The notes: a model not told the origin generated them from the sequence alone. Positions 1-9,496 are shown, counted from the first letter of the stretch. The stretch is DNA of 64,000 nucleotides from Myxococcota bacterium (GCA_963169045.1 CAUJDF010000058.1:310001-374000), one strand, 5' to 3'. A program made the numbers and translations.

Positions 1-2042
1 GGGTCGATCGTCACGCCGAGCAGGCCGTCGATGCGCTCGAGCAGCGGGCCGAGCGGCTTGATCACCGCGTCCTGCTGCCCGACGACGCGGTCGACGGCGA
101 GGATGACCGGGCCCTCCTCGGTGTTGAAGACGATGCCGGGGAAGGTGCCCTCGAACTCACGGGGCGTCAGACCGAGCAGGTGTCGCAGCGAGTGCAGGCG
201 CGTGCGCTGGTTGCGGTGGACGACGAGGGCGTGGCCGCGCTCGCGGTGGACGGCCTCGGCCGAGAACATCGCGGTGTTGGAGACCCGGCTCAGGGGCAGC
301 CCGAACACCTGCGCGTCGGCCTCGACGAGCAGCAGCTTGCTGATGCCGGGCGTGCGCGGCAGGCGCAGGCGGACGGTCGTGCCGGCGCCGAGCTCGCTGA
401 CCACCTCGACGCGGCCGCCGAGGCCCGTCACCGACTCGTGCACCGCGTCCATGCCCACGCCGCGGCCGCCGAGCGCGCCGGCCTCCTTGTGGGCGGACAG
501 GCCGGGCAGGCAGACGAGGCGCGTCAGGTCGCGCTCGGCGAGCGACTCGGCGCGCGAGCGCGGCATGATGCCGAGCTCGACGGCGCGATTCACCAATCGT
601 TTCCTGTCGATGCCGCGCCCGTCGTCCGAGAGCTCGACGACGATCTCGTCGCGCACGCGCGTGCAGGTGAGCGTGAGCAGGCCGGCGGCGCGCTTGCCGC
701 GGCTCGCGCGCTCCTCCATGGGCTCGAGGCCGTGGTCCACCGCGTTGCGCAAGAGGTGCGTCAGCGGCGAGTCGAGGCCCTCGATGATCGCGCGGTCGAG
801 CTGCTGGTCGTCGCCGTGTACGACCAGCGACGCGCTCTTGCCGCTCTGGCGCGCCATGTCGCGCACGACCCGCGGCAGCCGGTCGGTCAGCACCGACAGC
901 GGCATCATGCGCACCGAAAGCGCGTCGGCGTGGAGGGCCGAGAGCACCCGCGAGAGCTCCGAGAGCCCCTGCGTCACGTTCGGGTCGGGACGGTTCTGGT
1001 TCAGCGTCCACAGGCGCTGAGAGATGATGAGCAGGTCGCTCGTGCGGTCGAGGATGGTGTCGAGCCAGTCTGTGCGGACGCGGATGGTGCGGCTCGAGCG
1101 CTTGACGCGCAGGATCGCCGCCGCGGCGCCGCCGTCGTTGGCCGCGCTCTCGATGAGCAGCGACGGCGCGACCTCCTCGGAGTCGCCGGGCGCGAAGTCG
1201 TCCTCGGTGAAGGCGCTGCGGGCGCCGGGCTCCGGCTCCTCGAGCAGCGCCGCCACGAGGTCGGCGTCCCCGGAGGGCGCCGGCGTGGGCGCGCGCGGCA
1301 GCCGCTCCGGATCGCGCGGCGGCGGCGCGTGCGGGCGCGCCTCCACCTTGGCCACGTCGGGGATGAGGCGCAGGAAGGACTCGACCTGCTCCGCCGGCAC
1401 CTTGGTGCGCAGGACGAGGTGCAGCGGGCCCTCGAGGCGCCCGGCCCGCAGCGTGTCCACCGGCGGGTGGCTCGCCCGGATCTCACCGAGATCGTTGATC
1501 TTTCGGTACACCAGGAAGCCGCGGACACCCGGGTCCGGGCAGCCCTCGGCGATGCGCACGGTCACCAGCGTCTCGCCGGGGCCGGCGACGAGGGGCACCG
1601 GGCCCGTGGGGCGACGTGTGATCGGCGTCGGCGCGCGCGTGAAACCCGACGCGGACTCCTCGACCATCGACTGCACGCGGTCGAGCAGCGCCCGCGCGTC
1701 GGCGTCGACCGTCAGCGGCAGGCGCTCCGCCTCGACGTCTTGAACCCAGTGGCCCATGCGGTCGATGGCGGCGAGCAGCACGTCGGCCGCCGGCGAGTTC
1801 ATGGGCGCCTTCTGGCGCCGGAAGCGATCCATCAGGTCCTCGAGCTGGTGCCCGAGGTCGAACATGGGCTGGTAGCCCATCGTGCCGCTCATGCCCTTGA
1901 TGGAATGGGCCAGCCGGAAGACGGTGTCGATCGCCTCGCGGTCGTTGGGGTTGGCCTCGAGCGCCACCACGAGCTGCGCCATGCGCTCGAGGTTCTCCTG
2001 GGTCTCGGAGACGTAGAGGTGGCGGTACTTGGAGAGGTCCAC
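1..2042 (-). CDS. cheA: Chemotaxis histidine kinase CheA (3' end cut by window edge)
   Basis: CheA passes signals from chemoreceptors to response regulators by autophosphorylating a histidine. About 680 residues are visible. The N-terminal HPt domain has the H-box LAHSIKGMSG with phospho-acceptor His46. After a linker come the dimerisation helices, then an ATPase domain with the N-box LLRNAVDHGLE and the G-boxes DDGRGID and GGRGVGMDAV, then a CheW-like domain that runs off the left edge, so only a short C-terminus is missing. The GTG start at 2042 lies one base after the cheW stop, implying translational coupling. The gene is last in an MCP-cheW-cheA operon. No receiver domain is visible before the edge. 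Family assignment is very secure; whether it controls gliding, pili or flagella is not shown. Confidence 0.96.
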   Translation of the reverse strand, partial: MDLSKYRHLYVSETQENLERMAQLVVALEANPNDREAIDTVFRLAHSIKGMSGTMGYQPMFDLGHQLEDLMDRFRRQKAPMNSPAADVLLAAIDRMGHWVQDVEAERLPLTVDADARALLDRVQSMVEESASGFTRAPTPITRRPTGPVPLVAGPGETLVTVRIAEGCPDPGVRGFLVYRKINDLGEIRASHPPVDTLRAGRLEGPLHLVLRTKVPAEQVESFLRLIPDVAKVEARPHAPPPRDPERLPRAPTPAPSGDADLVAALLEEPEPGARSAFTEDDFAPGDSEEVAPSLLIESAANDGGAAAAILRVKRSSRTIRVRTDWLDTILDRTSDLLIISQRLWTLNQNRPDPNVTQGLSELSRVLSALHADALSVRMMPLSVLTDRLPRVVRDMARQSGKSASLVVHGDDQQLDRAIIEGLDSPLTHLLRNAVDHGLEPMEERASRGKRAAGLLTLTCTRVRDEIVVELSDDGRGIDRKRLVNRAVELGIMPRSRAESLAERDLTRLVCLPGLSAHKEAGALGGRGVGMDAVHESVTGLGGRVEVVSELGAGTTVRLRLPRTPGISKLLLVEADAQVFGLPLSRVSNTAMFSAEAVHRERGHALVVHRNQRTRLHSLRHLLGLTPREFEGTFPGIVFNTEEGPVILAVDRVVGQQDAVIKPLGPLLERIDGLLGVTID

Positions 2043-2043
2043 C

Positions 2044-2466
2044 CTAGAACGCCTCCTCGATGCCGTCGATCACGCGTCGCAGGTCCAGGTGCTGGAAATC
2101 GAGGTTGGGTGTGGACAGCGACTCGGTGATCCAGGCCGCGTGGGGCATGAAGTGCTTGACTTCCGTGATACGCACGGCGTGACGGGATTCGACGACCGCC
2201 ACCGAGCGCACCGCGAGCGCCACGTTGAGATCGGGGCGGTCGATCAGGACGACGCGCTCCGGCTCGGCCGGGTCGATGACCTCGAGGAAGCGGGCGAGGT
2301 CGACCACCGTGAACAGGCGCCCCTGGTGGTTGAACACCCCGCGCACCCAGGCCGGTCCCCACGGGACGCGCGCGCAGCGGGGCAGGTTGTGAACTTCGAG
2401 GGCCTGTTCGAGATCGAACCCGAAGTGCACCGAGCCCAGGTCGACGACCAGAAAGCGGGTCACCAT
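2044..2466 (-). CDS. cheW: CheW-like coupling protein
   Basis: This 140-residue protein is the length of a single CheW domain. CheW couples methyl-accepting proteins to the kinase CheA in the cytoplasmic array. Typical CheW features are the opening FLVVDLGSVHFGFDLEQALEV, the central GVFNHQGRLFTVVDLARFL and the glycine/proline turns around WVRG. It lies 5 bp after the MCP stop and 1 bp before cheA, so the three genes are almost certainly co-transcribed and stoichiometrically coupled. No catalytic residues are expected. The start is ATG with a modest purine-rich upstream sequence. Confidence 0.93.
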   Translation of the reverse strand: MVTRFLVVDLGSVHFGFDLEQALEVHNLPRCARVPWGPAWVRGVFNHQGRLFTVVDLARFLEVIDPAEPERVVLIDRPDLNVALAVRSVAVVESRHAVRITEVKHFMPHAAWITESLSTPNLDFQHLDLRRVIDGIEEAF

Positions 2467-2471
2467 TCAGA

Positions 2472-3797
2472 TCACGACAGGTGAAAACGGCCGGCGACCC
2501 GGTCCAGCTCCGCGGCCAGCTCGGCGAGCTGACGTGCCGACGCGCCGAGCTCGAGCGAGCGGCGGCGCTGCTCGGACGAGGCCTCCTCGACGCGGTGGGT
2601 GGCCGACACGGTGTGGTCCGCCACCTGGCGAACGTCCTCGGCGGCGTTGACCACCTCGTCGGCGAGGCCGAGCTGCGTGCGCGTGAGCTCCGACAGCGAG
2701 GTCACCTTCTCGGCCTCGCGGCGCGCCGCCTCGACGATCGTGTCGAGCGTGCGCGAGATCTCGTCGATCTCGCGGCGGCTCTCGGAGAGCTCGCGCGCCG
2801 AGTCGCGCATGGTGTCGGTGACGGCGCGGGTATGGTCGTCGATGCCCGACACGATGACGCGGATCTGTTCGGCGGAGCGCGCCGAAGAGTCGGCGAGGCG
2901 GCGGATCTCCTCGGCCACGACGGCGAAGCCGCGGCCCGTGTCACCGGCGCGCGCGGCCTCGATGGAGGCGTTGATCGACAGCAGGTGCGTCTGCTGCGCG
3001 ATCTGGCTGATCACCTCGACGATGTCGTGGATCTCGCCGGTGCGCGACGACAGGCGGATGACCCGGTCGGAGGCGCCCTCGACGCGCTCGAAGACACCGC
3101 GTACGCGGTCGAGCGCGTGCCGGGTCGTTGCGGTGCCGTGGGCGGCGGCCGCCGAGGTGTCGCGGGTCGAGCGGGCGGCCTCGTCGGCGATCTCGGCCGA
3201 GCGGCGGAGCCCGTCGACCATGCGCCCGATCACCTGGTCCTGGTGCTCGACCTGCTGGAACTGCTGCTTGGTGCTCTGCGCGATGCCGGCGACCTGCCCG
3301 AGCACGCCCTCGGCGTGGCGGCCGACGGCCTGCGTGGTGTCGACGAGGTCCTGCGAGGCGGCCTTGACGCGGGCGGCGGTGCGCTGCAGGTGCGCCACGA
3401 GCTCGCGCAGGTCGTCGAGCATGCGCGCCGTGGTGTGGGCGAGCGAGTCGATCTCGTCGGGCCAGTTGGCGCGCGCGTCGAAGGGCGGCGCCTCCGAGAG
3501 GTCGCCGGTCGAGATCGCCTGCGCGGCGCGGGTCAGATCGTCGAGGTTGCGCGTGAGCCGGCGCGAGATCAGCCATGCCATCGTGCTCGTGGTGACGAGC
3601 ACCGCGAAGAGCAGGACGACATCGCCGCCGGCCCCGAAGATGTTGGTGGTGCCCAGGCCGAAGACCAGCGCCATCGTGCCGATCACGGTGACGAGGTGGC
3701 CGAGGAAAATCTTGGTGGCCAGCGACAGACGGACGCCACCGCTGGGTACGGCGGGCGCTCTGACGGAAGTCACCGCTTCTTCGTGACCGGGGGACAT
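2472..3797 (-). CDS. Methyl-accepting chemotaxis protein without a periplasmic sensor domain
   Basis: A 441-residue chemoreceptor. Two transmembrane segments (about residues 27-50 and 58-77) are joined by a loop of fewer than ten residues, so there is no room for a ligand-binding domain outside the membrane. A HAMP region follows (about 76-130), then a long coiled-coil signalling domain whose hairpin tip contains [21 protein letters not shown] followed by [15 protein letters not shown], the standard MCP signature. It presumably senses the membrane, the cytoplasm or a partner protein. First gene of the MCP-cheW-cheA operon. A promoter (3806-3834) ends only 8 bases before the ATG, suggesting a leaderless transcript. 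Confidence 0.93.
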   Translation of the reverse strand: MSPGHEEAVTSVRAPAVPSGGVRLSLATKIFLGHLVTVIGTMALVFGLGTTNIFGAGGDVVLLFAVLVTTSTMAWLISRRLTRNLDDLTRAAQAISTGDLSEAPPFDARANWPDEIDSLAHTTARMLDDLRELVAHLQRTAARVKAASQDLVDTTQAVGRHAEGVLGQVAGIAQSTKQQFQQVEHQDQVIGRMVDGLRRSAEIADEAARSTRDTSAAAAHGTATTRHALDRVRGVFERVEGASDRVIRLSSRTGEIHDIVEVISQIAQQTHLLSINASIEAARAGDTGRGFAVVAEEIRRLADSSARSAEQIRVIVSGIDDHTRAVTDTMRDSARELSESRREIDEISRTLDTIVEAARREAEKVTSLSELTRTQLGLADEVVNAAEDVRQVADHTVSATHRVEEASSEQRRRSLELGASARQLAELAAELDRVAGRFHLS

Positions 3798-3805
3798 TGT
3801 CCCGC

Positions 3806-3834
3806 ATCATAGAGAGGCGCGGTCGCCGCCGCAA
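3806..3834 (-). promoter_or_regulatory. Predicted promoter of the chemotaxis operon, leaderless
   Basis: On the minus strand TTGCGG (3829-3834) and TATGAT (3806-3811) are separated by 17 bp. The -10 ends 8 bases before the ATG of the MCP gene, so transcription should start at or within a base or two of the start codon. No Shine-Dalgarno sequence is present in this interval. Confidence 0.5.
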
Positions 3835-3863
3835 AAACGACCCGGCAGGGGAGATTTTCCGGC

Positions 3864-3893
3864 TTGACTTCCGCAGAGAGCTTTGGCTAGGTT
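3864..3893 (+). promoter_or_regulatory. Predicted promoter of rho, with a 115-nt leader
   Basis: TTGACT (3864-3869), an 18-bp spacer, then TAGGTT (3888-3893). Transcription would begin near 3900 and leave a leader of about 115 nt before rho. Bacterial rho genes are often autoregulated in their leader, but no specific structure is claimed here. Confidence 0.45.
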
Positions 3894-4015
3894 GCCGACG
3901 TTCCGTTTCCGGAGTCGACCCGCGGACTTCCGCCGCGGCTCGTCGAACGTGCCCCCCGTCCACAGGTGACGAATCCCACCGAGAGCACGGTCGTGCTCGC
4001 CTTCAAGGGAAGACC

Positions 4016-5263
<1,248 letters not shown>

Positions 5264-5296
5264 TCCGGCCCGCCTCGCTCAAGACTTCATTTGCTT

Positions 5297-5333
5297 AAGA
5301 GCCGCGAGCTGATTACCCTCTCGCGGCTCTTTT
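5297..5333 (+). terminator. Intrinsic terminator or attenuator between rho and rpmE
   Basis: A perfect 12-bp stem (AAGAGCCGCGAG at 5297-5308 with its complement at 5320-5331) encloses an 11-base loop, and the descending arm ends in a short T-run. It lies 34 bp after the rho stop and 18 bp before the rpmE start. Because rpmE has no obvious promoter of its own, it may act as a partial terminator that sets rpmE-prfA expression relative to rho. Confidence 0.75.
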
Positions 5334-5350
5334 GCGTCAGGGGTTGCGTC

Positions 5351-5557
5351 ATGAAGGAAAACATCCATCCGAACTACCAGGAAGCCCAGATCACCTGCGC
5401 CTGCGGCAACGTGATCGAGACCCGGTCGGTCAAGGGCTCCTACTCGGTGGAAATCTGCTCGAGCTGCCATCCGTTCTTCACGGGCAAGGCCAAGCTGATG
5501 GACACCGCCGGCCGCGTCGACCGCTTCAACAAGAAGTACAAGCGCCAGGAGGCCTGA
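5351..5557 (+). CDS. rpmE: 50S ribosomal protein L31, zinc-binding type
   Basis: A 68-residue L31 beginning [10 protein letters not shown]. It has the four zinc-ligand cysteines of the C+ form (Cys16, Cys18, Cys36, Cys39) in CACGN and [10 protein letters not shown], then the typical tail [16 protein letters not shown]31 bridges the two ribosomal subunits. The frame is open upstream to 5291, but that part crosses the terminator hairpin; the ATG at 5351 matches the family N-terminus. It lies between rho and prfA, a common arrangement. Bacteria with the zinc form often carry a zinc-free paralogue used under zinc limitation; none is in this window. Confidence 0.96.
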   Translation: MKENIHPNYQEAQITCACGNVIETRSVKGSYSVEICSSCHPFFTGKAKLMDTAGRVDRFNKKYKRQEA

Positions 5558-5594
5558 GCCCCGCACCCGCGGGCGGCCCTCCCCGGATCCCTCC

Positions 5595-6671
5595 ATGTTC
5601 GCCCGGCTCGATGACATCAGCCGCCGTTATGACGAGCTCTCGGCCCGGCTCGCCGATCCCGAGGTGTATTCGCGTCCCGGCGAGTACCAGAAGCTCGCGA
5701 AGGAAGTGGCCTCGATCGAGCCGCTCGTGAAGGCCTGGCGCGAGCTGCGCTCGGTCGAACGGCAGCTCGAGGAGACGCGGGCCATGCTCGAGGATCCCGA
5801 CGCCGAGGTCCGCGAGATGGCACAGGTCGAGGCCGAGTCGCTCGGCGAGCGGCAAGCGGCGCTCGAGCTCGAGGTCAAGGTCCTGCTGTTGCCGAAGGAT
5901 CCCAACGACGACAAGAACGTCGTGCTCGAGATCCGCGCCGGCACCGGCGGCGAGGAGGCCGCGCTCTTCGCCGCCGACCTCTTCCGCATGTACACCCGCT
6001 ACGCCGACCGCCACGGCTGGAAGGTGGAGATCCTCTCGAGCTCGACGGCGGAAGCCGGCGGCTTCAAGGAGGTCATCGCCCTCTTCACGGGCGAGGCGGT
6101 CTTCGCCACGCTGAAGTACGAGGCCGGCGTGCACCGCGTGCAGCGCGTGCCCGCGACCGAGAACCAGGGGCGCATCCACACCTCGGCCTGCACGGTGGCC
6201 ATCCTGCCCGAGGCCGAAGAGGTCGAGCTGCACATCCCCGACAACGAGCTGCGCATCGACGTGTACCGCTCGAGCGGCCCCGGCGGGCAGAGCGTGAACA
6301 CGACCGACTCGGCGGTGCGCATCACCCACCTGCCCACGGGCCTCGTGGTCGTGTGCCAGGACGAGAAGAGCCAGCACAAGAACAAGGCCAAGGCGATGAA
6401 GGTGCTGCGCTCCCGGCTCCTCGATCGCATGCAGGCCGAGCTCGACGCCGAGCGCGCCGAGTCGAGGCGCGCCATGGTGGGCTCGGGCGACCGTTCCGAG
6501 CGCATCCGCACCTACAACTTCCCGCAGAACCGTCTCACCGACCACCGCATCGGCCTGACCCTCTACAAGCTCGACGCCATCATCGAGGGCGACCTCGAGC
6601 AGGTGGTGGTGCCCCTGCGCACGGCCTTCCAGGCCGAGCAGCTCTCGCGGCAGACGGAGAGCGCCCTCTAG
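5595..6671 (+). CDS. prfA: Peptide chain release factor 1
   Basis: RF1 recognises UAA and UAG stop codons and triggers peptide release. The 358 residues match the usual length. The RF1-type codon-recognition tripeptide PAT is at residues 186-188 within [15 protein letters not shown], and the catalytic GGQ loop is at 230-232 within [18 protein letters not shown]. The N-terminal coiled coil and the C-terminal [12 protein letters not shown] are also typical. It starts 37 bp after rpmE. Its TAG stop forms the edge of a large inverted-repeat element (6671-6832). No prmC gene follows it here. Confidence 0.97.
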   Translation: MFARLDDISRRYDELSARLADPEVYSRPGEYQKLAKEVASIEPLVKAWRELRSVERQLEETRAMLEDPDAEVREMAQVEAESLGERQAALELEVKVLLLPKDPNDDKNVVLEIRAGTGGEEAALFAADLFRMYTRYADRHGWKVEILSSSTAEAGGFKEVIALFTGEAVFATLKYEAGVHRVQRVPATENQGRIHTSACTVAILPEAEEVELHIPDNELRIDVYRSSGPGGQSVNTTDSAVRITHLPTGLVVVCQDEKSQHKNKAKAMKVLRSRLLDRMQAELDAERAESRRAMVGSGDRSERIRTYNFPQNRLTDHRIGLTLYKLDAIIEGDLEQVVVPLRTAFQAEQLSRQTESAL

Positions 6672-6832
6672 TGGGGTGCCCCCGAAGTTCGCGCGCCCGA
6701 GGCGCGAGCCATCGGCCCCCAGGACAAGGCGGGCCGACGAACGCGTAGCCTTGTCCTACGCGGAGGAGGTCCAACGCAGACCTGGGGGCCGAGGGCCGCG
6801 ACGAAGCGTGCGGAACTTCGCGGGCACCCCAC
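6671..6832. repeat. Nested inverted-repeat element A in the prfA/Fis convergent gap
   Basis: Three nested inverted repeats form a cruciform-like unit of 162 bp. The outer arms (6671-6690 and 6813-6832) match at 19 of 20 positions; the middle arms (6712-6723 and 6781-6792) are perfect over 12 bp; the inner arms AGGACAAGGC (6721-6730) and GCCTTGTCCT (6748-6757) are perfect over 10 bp. The left edge is the last base of the prfA stop codon. Internal motifs CAAGGCGG and GTCCAACGCAG recur in the element at 59855-60049. No credible gene lies inside. It could act as a bidirectional terminator or be a short mobile palindrome. Confidence 0.75.
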
Positions 6833-6836
6833 CAGC

Positions 6837-7080
6837 CTCGAGTTTCACCATTTTCGGCTGCCTGCGGCCGGCCCCGACCGGCCGCCGCAGCTTGCTCCCA
6901 CAGGCGAAGCCGGCGTCTTGCGGTGGCGAGTCTGCCCGAAGGGGGTCGGTCGCTTGGCTGCGCGCGGCGCATTTCGGTCTCGACGTGCATCAAGCACGCC
7001 TTCGACCGGAACTCGCCTTGCTCCTTGCTGCGATTCGGCCGTTGCTCGGCCTCGTCGACGCCGAAATGGCGAAACCCGAG
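6837..7080. repeat. Nested inverted-repeat element B, tandem to element A
   Basis: Outer arms at 6837-6858 and 7060-7080 are complementary with two mismatches and one single-base gap. Internal hairpins include an imperfect GC stem at 6862-6890 and an arm pair around CGTGC-ATCAA-GCACG near 6984-6998. The right edge lies one base from the stop codon of the Fis-like gene. On the minus strand it carries AAGCGACCGAC, shared with the element at 59855-60049. Together with element A it fills the whole 410-bp stretch 6672-7081, in which I see no gene. Confidence 0.65.
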
Positions 7081-7081
7081 T

Positions 7082-7366
7082 CTATTCGCCCCGCGAGTCG
7101 AGGCCGAGGTCGCGCAGGCGCCTCGCCAGCGTGTTGCGGTTGATGCCGAGCATGCGCGCGGCGAGGCCGCGATGGCCCTCGGCGCGTTCGAGCACGAGGC
7201 GGTAGAGGGCGCGCTCGACGTGCGGCATGACGAGCGCGTGCAGATCCGCCGGATCGGCCTCGGACTGCTGCGCGAGGAAGGCGCGGAGCCGCAGGTAGAC
7301 GAGGTCCTCGAGGGGGATCGCGGCGATGGCCGCGTCGAGCTCGGTCTCGGTCGGGGGCACGGTCAT
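7082..7366 (-). CDS. Small Fis-family DNA-binding protein
   Basis: A 94-residue protein whose C-terminal 40 residues (ALYRLVLERAEGHRGLAARM, then LGINRNTLARRLRDLGL) form the Fis-type helix-turn-helix. Overall length and domain position match Fis (about 98 residues), so it is probably a nucleoid-associated regulator or local transcription factor, not a fragment of an NtrC-type activator. The N-terminus lacks any recognisable sensor. Its ATG overlaps the stop of the upstream metalloprotease gene by 4 bp, so it is last in a CPBP protease-metalloprotease-fis operon. Which genes it regulates is not shown. Confidence 0.82.
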   Translation of the reverse strand: MTVPPTETELDAAIAAIPLEDLVYLRLRAFLAQQSEADPADLHALVMPHVERALYRLVLERAEGHRGLAARMLGINRNTLARRLRDLGLDSRGE

Positions 7367-8361
7367 CGCTCGTTTGGACGTCGGGGGAGGATAGGGTCCG
7401 CGACCGCGACGCGCAACGGACCGGCGGCGACGACGATCTCCGGCTCGACGAAGGTGATCGTGGTGACGGCGCGGCGCGCGTAGGCGACGCCCGCGGCGCG
7501 GCCGCGGCGGGGGTCGACGGCGGCGTCGAGCAACGCGACGGCCCGGGCGGGATCGCCGGCGGCGGCGGCGAGCGCGGCGCGCGCCTGGCGGGCGCCCGGC
7601 GCGTCGGGCGCCGTGGCGAGGACGGCGTCCGCGGCGGAGAGGTCGCCGCGGGCCATCAGCGCGACGCCGAGCGTCGTCCGCAGGCGGTCGTCGCCGGGGC
7701 GGGCGCTCACCGCCTCCCGCAGGTGGGCGACGGCGTCCTCGAAGCGGCCGAGGCGGAGGCGCTCGCGGGCGACGCCGGCCTGCCAGTCCGGATCGCCCGG
7801 CACCGCCTGCAACGCGGCGAGCGCGCGGGCGCGGTGCGCGGGACAGAGGTCGTCGGCGAGGTGGTCGAGGTCACGGACGGTGCCGGCCGACGCCATCAGG
7901 CAGCCCGCCCGGCAATGACCCGCGCCGTGGGTGTGGCCGAGCTCGTGGGCGACCAGGCGGCGGGTGCGCGCGCGTCGTTCCGCCTCGTCCCCGCCCGGCG
8001 ACAGGGCGTCGGTCGAGTAGACGAGGGCGCGCTCGCCGAGGCGCGCGTAGCCGATGACCTCGCCCTCCTCGGGTGCGCCGAGCGGGCGGTCGGTCACGCC
8101 GACGACGCGGAAGGCGTCGGCGGGCGCCCCGAGCACGAGGCCGTCGAGCAACGCCCCGGCCGAGACGCGGCCGTCGGCACCCGGCGGGGGCGCGGGCCGC
8201 GCCGGCAGCACCCTCACCTCGCGCCCCGTCTCGCGGCCCGCGGCCCAGGCGGCGCGGGCGAGCTCCGCGGGCGAGGGCGCCCCGATCGGCACCACGTACA
8301 CCACCCCCGGCGCCGGCGGCGCGCAGCCGAAAAGCAAGAGGACGAGCAGCGCCCGCAGCAA
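7363..8361 (-). CDS. Archaemetzincin-like lipoprotein with TPR-like C-terminus
   Basis: A 332-residue predicted lipoprotein (lipobox LLFGC, Cys13) with an archaemetzincin-type zinc protease core. The catalytic motif HELGHTHGAGH begins at His139/Glu140, followed by Cys150, Cys154 and the Met-turn Met156. The family's second metal site normally ends in CXXC; here it reads CPAH, so the last ligand would be histidine, and the spacing between the first two cysteines is one residue short. The C-terminal half (about 185-300) is alanine-rich and helical with TPR-like repeats. Embedded in a minus-strand operon with a CPBP protease and a Fis-like protein. A second protein of this type is at 12498-13595. 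The substrate is unknown. Confidence 0.82.
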   Translation of the reverse strand: MLRALLVLLLFGCAPPAPGVVYVVPIGAPSPAELARAAWAAGRETGREVRVLPARPAPPPGADGRVSAGALLDGLVLGAPADAFRVVGVTDRPLGAPEEGEVIGYARLGERALVYSTDALSPGGDEAERRARTRRLVAHELGHTHGAGHCRAGCLMASAGTVRDLDHLADDLCPAHRARALAALQAVPGDPDWQAGVARERLRLGRFEDAVAHLREAVSARPGDDRLRTTLGVALMARGDLSAADAVLATAPDAPGARQARAALAAAAGDPARAVALLDAAVDPRRGRAAGVAYARRAVTTITFVEPEIVVAAGPLRVAVADPILPRRPNER

Positions 8362-8434
8362 CGCGGCCTCCCACGCGGATCCGGCTCCGAGGTCGGCGCC
8401 GGGGCGCGCGGGGTTGAGCCCGCTTCTGAACCCT

Positions 8435-9487
8435 CTACCCGTAGAAGGTGCCGGCGAGCTCGACGAGGATGTTGCAGGCAGCGTGGTACAGCACCGCCGC
8501 GAGGATGCCGCCGCTGGCGCGGCGCATCCAGCCGAAGAGCAGGCTGGGGAAGAACACCGCGAGGCGATGGGGCGAGGGGATCGTCGCGAAGTGCCCGAGG
8601 GCGAAGAGCGCGCTCGTGAGGAGCATGCTCGTCCAGTTGACGTCGACGCCGAGGAAGCGGCGGTCGCGACCGACGAGGCGGTCGAGGCGGGTCTGTAAGT
8701 ACCCGCGGTAGAACACCTCCTCCGGGAGCGCCACGAGCAGCAGTTGCACCAGGATCAGGTCGAGCAGCCACCAGAAGCCACGCTTCGCCGTGAACGGCAT
8801 CTCGTCGGCGGCCACGAGCGCGGTGCCGAGGCGCAGCCGCTCGCCGGGCAGGCGGTCGCCGCCGGCCTCGACGTCGAGCGTCAGCCGCGAGCCGGGGGCC
8901 TCGAAGCGCACGCGGCCGTCGCTCTGGCCCTGCACGTCAAGCCGCTGACCTTCGGCGCGGGCGAGGTGGCGGCCGCCGACGGGGACGAGGGCCGCGTCGC
9001 TGTCGACCGCCGCGCGGAACGGCTGGCCCGCGGGCAGGTGCCACTCGAGGACGAGGCCGTCGCCCTCGGTGAAGAGCCGCACCTCGCCGTCGCGGAGCTT
9101 CACGAGGCGCGGCGGATCGGCCATCTCCGCGGGCCAACGATCGAAACGCGCCGCCGCCGGCGCCCACGACTGGCGCAGCCACTGCGTCTGCCAGACGTGG
9201 AACCCCGCGAGATAAGGGGGAAAAGTGACGAGGACGACCAGCCCGAACACGGCGAGCGCGCGCCGCGGGTGGCGGCGGTGGATGCCGAAGTCCGCCGGGT
9301 CGAGGCCGCGCCGCTGCAGCACCTCGAGCGGCAGGTACAGGAACGTGGCCGCCACGAACACGAGCAGGTAGCCGCGCAGCCAGCCGACGCTGCCCTGCAG
9401 CAGCGTGAGCCCCACCGTCACCACGAGGGTCGCGGCGTAGAGCAGGACGAGCTCGCGCGCGTCCCGTCGGCGGTCGGATGCGGTCAT
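8435..9487 (-). CDS. CPBP (CAAX/bacteriocin-processing) family intramembrane metalloprotease
   Basis: A 350-residue membrane protein. The C-terminal CPBP/Abi domain carries the three hallmark motifs in membrane segments: EEVFYR (the EExxxR glutamates), FALGH and LYHAACN. The N-terminal part has two or three membrane segments (about 13-30, 37-55, 75-95), followed by an unusual soluble insert of about 150 residues rich in beta-strand-like sequence, probably extracytoplasmic. Bacterial members cut membrane proteins or prenylated peptides or confer bacteriocin immunity; the substrate here is unknown. The frame is open far upstream antisense to the export genes, but the ATG at 9487 sits 9 bases after a good -10, so that start is preferred. 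Confidence 0.85.
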   Translation of the reverse strand: MTASDRRRDARELVLLYAATLVVTVGLTLLQGSVGWLRGYLLVFVAATFLYLPLEVLQRRGLDPADFGIHRRHPRRALAVFGLVVLVTFPPYLAGFHVWQTQWLRQSWAPAAARFDRWPAEMADPPRLVKLRDGEVRLFTEGDGLVLEWHLPAGQPFRAAVDSDAALVPVGGRHLARAEGQRLDVQGQSDGRVRFEAPGSRLTLDVEAGGDRLPGERLRLGTALVAADEMPFTAKRGFWWLLDLILVQLLLVALPEEVFYRGYLQTRLDRLVGRDRRFLGVDVNWTSMLLTSALFALGHFATIPSPHRLAVFFPSLLFGWMRRASGGILAAVLYHAACNILVELAGTFYG

Positions 9488-9496
9488 GGGGGCGCC

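Noticed and set aside
3797-4015. Extended Rho N-terminus beginning at 3797
   Set aside because: Sequence is Arg-rich and overlaps both predicted promoters; the ATG at 4016 has a good ribosome-binding site and matches family starts.
6671-7080. Elements A and B as an insertion sequence
   Set aside because: No transposase-length ORF, no matching terminal repeats between copies and no obvious target duplication; better described as palindromic repeat units.
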